Source: CAINVV01 sp964506325 (GTDB lineage Bacteria > Bacteroidota > Bacteroidia > Bacteroidales > Prolixibacteraceae). Taken from it: 20,784 bases of DNA. The translations under genes were made by a program, and so were the position numbers. How positions within the stretch are numbered: the stretch's first letter is position 1; every line of letters begins with the position of its first letter. The stretch spans positions 1-20,784 of the forward strand of contig CAZDLO010000058.1 in NCBI GenBank assembly GCA_964506325.1. Reading direction: 5' to 3'. Of the stretch, positions 16,844 through 20,784 are shown piece by piece. Under the pieces are notes generated by a model that saw nothing but the letters and a program-made list of their open reading frames with translations, ran no database searches and was not told the origin of the DNA.

Positions 16844-18241
16844 CTACTTCCCGGATTTGGCGAACATTTCCTCGTAGTGGGGCATGGGTTCAAAAATGCC
16901 GCCGCTTGTCCGGTAAAAATCACTGTCGAGTTCATATACTCCTTGTTGAGCCTTCACCCATGAACCTTTTTCCCGGGGATGGTAACTCAGCATGGTATTC
17001 CAGTTTTTATAGTTCTGATGGCCATTGCTTTCTATAAGTCCGAGATTTCCAAGTCCCGGAAAGGCATTGAGACGGGCTGCCACATTTTTGTTCCAGTCCA
17101 CCAGGATAGGGTTAACAGTCAGATCTGCGCAAAAGCATGGTACATTGCGCTCATAAGCGGCTTGTGCAATTTTCAGGGTCATACTGAGAGTTTTGGCAAT
17201 GGCTTTCAGCGCGATGGCCTTGTATCCCATTTCAATCCGTTTGATGGCATCCTGATCAGTATGGGCGCTTTCATCGGCAGCAAGTCGTACCGGGATATCT
17301 GTGACATCAGCCTCCATTTCTTCTGCAAAAGGCTCTTCAATGATGGCAATCTGGTCGAAAGCTCCGATCTTCCTCGCATGGTCCAGGAGTTTTAGCAGGG
17401 TCTCCTTATTTTCATACCGCCCGTTGGCATCGAAATAATAGGGTAGTTTCCCATCTTTTGAGTGTTTGGTACGCACATTTCCTATTGCCTGGTGGATGGC
17501 AGTAAGCCTGGCTTTGTCTTTTTCGAGCATTTCTTCCTGTGTACCCGGCTGCCCGATCTTTATTTTCATAAAAAAATACCCCTGATCAACAGCTGCACTG
17601 ATTTCGCTGACCGGAATGCTGTAAGCCATCAGCGGGATGGCAGCTGCCTGGCTGTGGTGATTTGAAAGTGCAGGTCTGTAGGCAGAGGGGACCATTTCAT
17701 CAAAGGTGCTGAACTCGTTTTCCGCTGCATAAAGCAGCCAGGCTGCATTGTCTGCCCCAACCAGTGCATTCAGCGCAAAAGTTTTTCGAAGATTGGGGTT
17801 GGCGGTAATTTTTTGGCCATAGGCATAAACCTCAGGAAGGATGTTGTCGAGCAACTGAACCGGAGTGGTAAAACTCTGGCCTTTTATGATCTGGAGCGCC
17901 CTTTCGGTCATGGCAAACATCAGTGCATTGCCACCGCTCTCCGAATGGGCTGCAAATACCTGTGCATCAGACCAAAGCACATTCTGCGTGCAAAGCCCGA
18001 TCCTGTGTTTGCCAGAACTGCTTTTCAGATAATTGGCGGTTTGCCATATCTCAGTCATATAACCCCCTTTGAATCCGAACGGGCGGATAAGCGGCTCCCT
18101 TTCGAAATTGGAACTGACTTCATAAATGGTGACGGCCTTTGCCGCAGCGGGATGGCATGAAGCTCCCATAGCCGGTAACCCCGTCATTGCCACAGAACCT
18201 GCAATTCCTGCTGTCGAGATAAATTCCCTTCTGTTTGACAT
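16844..18241 (-). CDS. Tat-signal enolase-superfamily enzyme (MLE/mandelate racemase type)
   Basis: 465-residue member of the enolase superfamily, which abstracts a proton alpha to a carboxylate and then epimerises, dehydrates or cycloisomerises. A Tat motif (NRREFIS, 3-9) and hydrophobic stretch predict export. Catalytic features of the MLE subgroup are visible: K226-x-K228 in MKIKIG, metal ligands Asp271 (FDANG), Glu302 (IIEEP) and Asp323 (AADES), and Lys346 (ALKAIAK). The Gly-Gly that usually follows the last Lys is Thr-Leu here. The protein is about 90 residues longer than typical MLE enzymes (about 370), from the signal and additional N- and C-terminal sequence. A carboxylate sugar (uronate or aldonate) or a related acid is the likely substrate class, but no specific one can be named. 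It lies 89 bp after the isomerase gene. Confidence 0.9.
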   Translation of the reverse strand: MSNRREFISTAGIAGSVAMTGLPAMGASCHPAAAKAVTIYEVSSNFEREPLIRPFGFKGGYMTEIWQTANYLKSSSGKHRIGLCTQNVLWSDAQVFAAHSESGGNALMFAMTERALQIIKGQSFTTPVQLLDNILPEVYAYGQKITANPNLRKTFALNALVGADNAAWLLYAAENEFSTFDEMVPSAYRPALSNHHSQAAAIPLMAYSIPVSEISAAVDQGYFFMKIKIGQPGTQEEMLEKDKARLTAIHQAIGNVRTKHSKDGKLPYYFDANGRYENKETLLKLLDHARKIGAFDQIAIIEEPFAEEMEADVTDIPVRLAADESAHTDQDAIKRIEMGYKAIALKAIAKTLSMTLKIAQAAYERNVPCFCADLTVNPILVDWNKNVAARLNAFPGLGNLGLIESNGHQNYKNWNTMLSYHPREKGSWVKAQQGVYELDSDFYRTSGGIFEPMPHYEEMFAKSGK

Positions 18242-18284
18242 ATTTTTTTTAGCTTATTTCAAGATTATGATTGGAATAATTAAC

Positions 18285-18322
18285 CCCAAAGGACACAAAG
18301 TTTATATACATGAAACGCAAAG
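18285..18322 (+). repeat. Degenerate CnCAAAG repeats in a spacer
   Basis: The 89-bp spacer holds CCCAAAG (18285-18291), CACAAAG (18294-18300) and CGCAAAG (18316-18322). Similar degenerate runs are common in intergenic DNA of Bacteroidota. A related CCGCAAAG occurs in the terminator near 1225. No function is assigned. Confidence 0.35.
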
Positions 18323-18330
18323 AAGATCTG

Positions 18331-19287
18331 CTAAAAATCAATTTTGTTTTTCTGAAGGCTTTTTCTGAACCAGTCGAGGTCAGTTTTCATCAATGAATAG
18401 ATTTTCTCATGGTCCATCGTGGTAGTTCTCTTTCCAGCTTCCGCTCCGCCCAGGTCGTATTCAAAATGGAGGCTGACAGGTGCTTCGACGTTCAGTCGGG
18501 AATATTCTTTGAGAAAATCATCGAAACTGACCATTCCCTCACCAAGCAGAACATTCTTATGTTTCCATCCCCCTTTGGCATCCTTACCCCAGACGAAATC
18601 CTTGATGCAAATGGTCCTGATCCAGGGTTCGACCCTTTTCATTCCAAGCATCCAGCTGTAACCTCCCTCTGTGACTGCATGACGGATATCGTATTGAACA
18701 CCAAGGTATTTAGGGTTGACATCCTTCATTAGGTCATATAAATCCCAGACGGGTGCCCCGACATGTAATCCGGAATGATTCTGGTATCCGCCATTGATAC
18801 CCAACTTTTCGTTTAGCCTGGCCAGCTTCTCGAATTTGGTTTTATAATGGTCGAGATTTTGCTGAATGGTCTTCGTGAAATCATAGGCCAGCCATCCCAT
18901 CCGGTAATAACGGACCCCTGCGTCAGCAGCTACCTGCAGAGTGGTTACTTCCAGGGGATTGTCGGCATCAGTCACAGCGGTAACCATCATTGGCATTTCT
19001 ATACCGGATTTCTGAAGGGTTTTAACAGCCTTTGGCAATTCCGATTTTACATTTTCCGGTTCAATCTGTCCTCCGGGCCTGACTGTGATATCTGCGCCAT
19101 CAAATCCCTGGCGGGAAAGAACTTCTGCTACCTGCTCAAAGTTGAGAAACTGCAGGCATTTGGTAAATGCGCAGAGAGGCCTTTTCAGGGATTTAACATT
19201 GGAGGCAGCTTTGGCTGGCCCTTTTCCGGCAAGAGTAATCCCGGCAGCTGAGAGTCCGGTGGTCTTTATAAAATTGCGTCGTTCCAT
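18331..19287 (-). CDS. Tat-signal sugar phosphate isomerase/epimerase-like TIM barrel (PF01261)
   Basis: 318-residue xylose-isomerase-like TIM barrel. The N-terminal MERRNFIK followed by an Ala/Gly-rich hydrophobic stretch (residues 9-27) is a Tat-type signal, so it should act outside the cytoplasm, where sugar phosphates are not expected. Putative metal and substrate residues include QNHSG (169-173), YDIRHA (199-204, Asp200 and His203), KDF (229-231) and LHFEYD (273-278, His274 and Glu276). Relatives in Bacteroides act as 3-keto-glycoside lyases that eliminate the aglycone after C3 oxidation. The oxidoreductase gene directly upstream (3-bp gap) makes the same partnership plausible here. An epimerase of free sugars is the alternative. 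Confidence 0.9.
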   Translation of the reverse strand: MERRNFIKTTGLSAAGITLAGKGPAKAASNVKSLKRPLCAFTKCLQFLNFEQVAEVLSRQGFDGADITVRPGGQIEPENVKSELPKAVKTLQKSGIEMPMMVTAVTDADNPLEVTTLQVAADAGVRYYRMGWLAYDFTKTIQQNLDHYKTKFEKLARLNEKLGINGGYQNHSGLHVGAPVWDLYDLMKDVNPKYLGVQYDIRHAVTEGGYSWMLGMKRVEPWIRTICIKDFVWGKDAKGGWKHKNVLLGEGMVSFDDFLKEYSRLNVEAPVSLHFEYDLGGAEAGKRTTTMDHEKIYSLMKTDLDWFRKSLQKNKIDF

Positions 19288-19290
19288 AGC

Positions 19291-20700
19291 TTACAATTTC
19301 CAGGGTTTGCGGTATTCATAATGCAGCATTTTATTGGCTTCTTCAGAATTGGTGAACAACTCCTTATCAGGATCCCACTGAAGGCGTTTTCCGGTTGCCA
19401 GGGCAATATTTGCCAGGTGCGCAAAACTGGTGGAGCGGTGTCCCTCTTCCAGTGTGCAAAACGGACTCTGCCTTGTTTTGATGCAATCCAGGAAGTTGCG
19501 GATTACATTTGCAGTTGCAAAAGAGTTACTCCCGTCTTTAAGATCCTGCGATGGGATATTAAATTCTTCGGCTTTTACAAGCTCCTTATCCTTCCAGTTT
19601 TGAAATTGTCCTTTTTTTGATGGGACAATTTTGTATCCATCCTGGCTTGCATAGAGATTTCCCTTTGTACCGCGAAGTTCAATTTCGCCGTAAGGGAACA
19701 TTTCTCCGCCGCTGGCTTCAAAAATGTTAAATGAAATGATTTTTTTTGAAGCAAATTCATAGGTAACCTGCATCGTGTCCGGAATGTCGCCGTCGTGATC
19801 CAAAACATATTTTCCGCCATGAGCAGTAATGGCTACCGGGGCAACTTCACCCATCATCCAACGCATGGCATCCATGTAATGCACACCCCAATTCCCCATC
19901 TGGCTGGAGAAATCGCCCCACCAGCGGAACATGTAGGGTGCAATATTGTATTGGTAAGGCCTGGAAGACCTTGGTCCGAGCCACATGTCCCAGTTGAAAT
20001 CCTTGGGAGGATTTTCTGCCTTCAGTTTACCGATTCCATTGGGGAAAAGGTTGCTTACACGAGCAGCCCGGCCAACCGTAACCTGCCCGATTTTTCCTGC
20101 AGGGATATCTTTTGCAAGTTTCTGGTATACTTCATTGCCCCTCCGGTTTAGTCCGACTGCGACGACCCGATCACTTGCTTTCCAAACATTGACCATTGTT
20201 CTGCCTTCCTTTATCGTTTGGGTAAGCGGTTTTTCAACATAAACATCTTTGCCTGCACGGACTGCCTCAATCATTTGGATGGCATGCCAATGGTCGGGAG
20301 TTGCGATACAGACAGCATCTATAGTTTTGTCTTCCAGTAGTTTGCGGTAATCGTTGTAAAGCCTTGGTGCCGATGCGAATTTTTCTCCCATTTGCGGAAT
20401 TGACGAGGCCCTGTCTGCCAGGTATCGTGGATCCACCTTGCTGCGGTCCCGCTGCAGGTAAGGTTCATAGATGTCGCAAAGGGCAGCTATTTCGACATCC
20501 TTGTTTTGCATGAACAGTTCGAGAAGCTGAGACCCCCTGTTCCCGATGCCTATAAATCCCATCCGTATCCTGTCATTGGCACCAGGGACCCTGTTTTGTC
20601 CGGCTGCCGCTGAATCGCTCAGTCCTACTGCTAATAATGATGCTGTCAGGGTCGATTTTGCAATAAAATCCCTGCGTGTTTGTGTTTTTTTGATTTCCAT
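19291..20700 (-). CDS. Tat-signal Gfo/Idh/MocA-family oxidoreductase (2)
   Basis: 469-residue NAD(P)-dependent oxidoreductase and the first gene of the block inside the window. Tat motif TRRDFIAK (8-15) with a following hydrophobic region and AAAG. Rossmann motif GIGNRG at 51-56 (preceded by IRMGF), Asp76 (ALCDIYEP) for the ribose, ATPDHWHA at 133-140 and the EKP signature at 156-158 (VEKPLTQ). WWGDFSSQMGNWGVHYMDAMRWMMG in the C-terminal domain is a family block lining the active site. It probably oxidises a sugar hydroxyl with a tightly held cofactor, as known for exported members such as glucose-fructose oxidoreductase; GH109-like glycosidase activity is another option. The stop is 3 bp from the isomerase start, so the two are surely translated together. 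Confidence 0.92.
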   Translation of the reverse strand: MEIKKTQTRRDFIAKSTLTASLLAVGLSDSAAAGQNRVPGANDRIRMGFIGIGNRGSQLLELFMQNKDVEIAALCDIYEPYLQRDRSKVDPRYLADRASSIPQMGEKFASAPRLYNDYRKLLEDKTIDAVCIATPDHWHAIQMIEAVRAGKDVYVEKPLTQTIKEGRTMVNVWKASDRVVAVGLNRRGNEVYQKLAKDIPAGKIGQVTVGRAARVSNLFPNGIGKLKAENPPKDFNWDMWLGPRSSRPYQYNIAPYMFRWWGDFSSQMGNWGVHYMDAMRWMMGEVAPVAITAHGGKYVLDHDGDIPDTMQVTYEFASKKIISFNIFEASGGEMFPYGEIELRGTKGNLYASQDGYKIVPSKKGQFQNWKDKELVKAEEFNIPSQDLKDGSNSFATANVIRNFLDCIKTRQSPFCTLEEGHRSTSFAHLANIALATGKRLQWDPDKELFTNSEEANKMLHYEYRKPWKL

Positions 20701-20730
20701 AATGATTTTAGTAACGATATTTTTTTTAAG

Positions 20731-20784
20731 ACCCTCAAGGTTGTATAAACCCTCAAGGTTGTACCAACCTTGAGGGTTTATACA
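20731..20784. repeat. Palindromic intergenic repeat, copy 2, with tandem half-copy; cut by the window edge
   Basis: A perfect 20-bp inverted repeat, 20742-20761 (tgtataaaccctcaaggttg) and 20765-20784, encloses a 3-nt TAC loop; it may continue past the edge. A further half-copy gives a 15-bp direct repeat (ACCCTCAAGGTTGTA) at 20731-20745 and 20749-20763, with period 18. It lies 30 bp upstream of the oxidoreductase start, where the promoter of the block or the end of the preceding gene would be expected. On the - strand no T tract follows the stem. Confidence 0.85.

Noticed and set aside
18290..18325. Possible promoter of the enolase-superfamily gene (AAACTTTG on the - strand)
   Set aside because: One mismatch to the -7 box and a TTG at the wrong distance; the stretch is better described as degenerate CnCAAAG repeats.
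20719..20784. Right-edge palindrome as a standard intrinsic terminator
   Set aside because: The T run (20720-20727) precedes the stem on the + strand and reads as A residues on the - strand, so it does not fit a leftward terminator.

Overview
The window looks like part of a Bacteroidota chromosome, probably from a free-living or gut-type glycan degrader. The main clue is an outer-membrane barrel protein with an N-terminal carboxypeptidase-regulatory-like domain followed by a plug. Other clues are starts that mostly lack a Shine-Dalgarno sequence in AT-rich leaders, and several Tat-signal oxidoreductases and isomerases set among secreted carbohydrate-active enzymes. The genus cannot be named from the sequence alone.

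Left part (1-6212). A DEAD-box RNA helicase runs in from the left edge on the + strand. Converging on it is a secreted protein with a sialidase-type beta-propeller fold, ending in a clear intrinsic terminator. A secreted protein of unknown function follows on the - strand. Divergent from that is a TonB-receptor-like outer-membrane beta-barrel protein on the + strand.

Right part (6232-20700). Ten genes all lie on the - strand, so they read from right to left. In order they are: Gfo/Idh/MocA oxidoreductase; TIM-barrel sugar isomerase/epimerase; enolase-superfamily enzyme; alpha/beta-hydrolase esterase; GH31 glycosidase; GH78-type alpha-L-rhamnosidase; a second Gfo/Idh/MocA oxidoreductase; a palindromic repeat; an alginate-lyase-family (PL5/PL38-like) polysaccharide lyase; a CE15 glucuronoyl esterase; and a BNR-type beta-propeller protein that may be a lyase. 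Most spacers are under 100 bp (3, 89, 29, 17, 71, 63, 63, 187 and 9 bp), so most of the block is probably one or two transcripts. Every product carries an export signal: Tat-like on four, Sec-like on the other six. The block therefore appears to be a cell-envelope pathway with no transporter, regulator or SusC/SusD pair inside the window.

How the genes may work together (inference). The rhamnosidase, glucuronoyl esterase, uronate-type lyase and possible second lyase point to a rhamnose- and uronic-acid-containing glycan. No sulfatase is present, which argues against sulfated ulvan. The most interesting part is the set of two Tat-signal NAD(P)-type oxidoreductases, a Tat-signal sugar isomerase-like TIM barrel and a Tat-signal enolase-superfamily enzyme. 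Oxidoreductase plus isomerase-like lyase resembles the oxidation/elimination (3-keto) route of glycoside cleavage described in Bacteroides. Here that pair sits with an enolase-superfamily member, lyases and an ester hydrolase, which could be a variant acting on uronates.

Two copies of an identical 33-bp palindrome, in opposite orientations, lie in intergenic DNA at about 10.3 kb and at the right edge. They look like a dispersed repeat. No RNA genes, CRISPR arrays, insertion sequences or origins were seen. No gene-free stretch exceeds about 250 bp.
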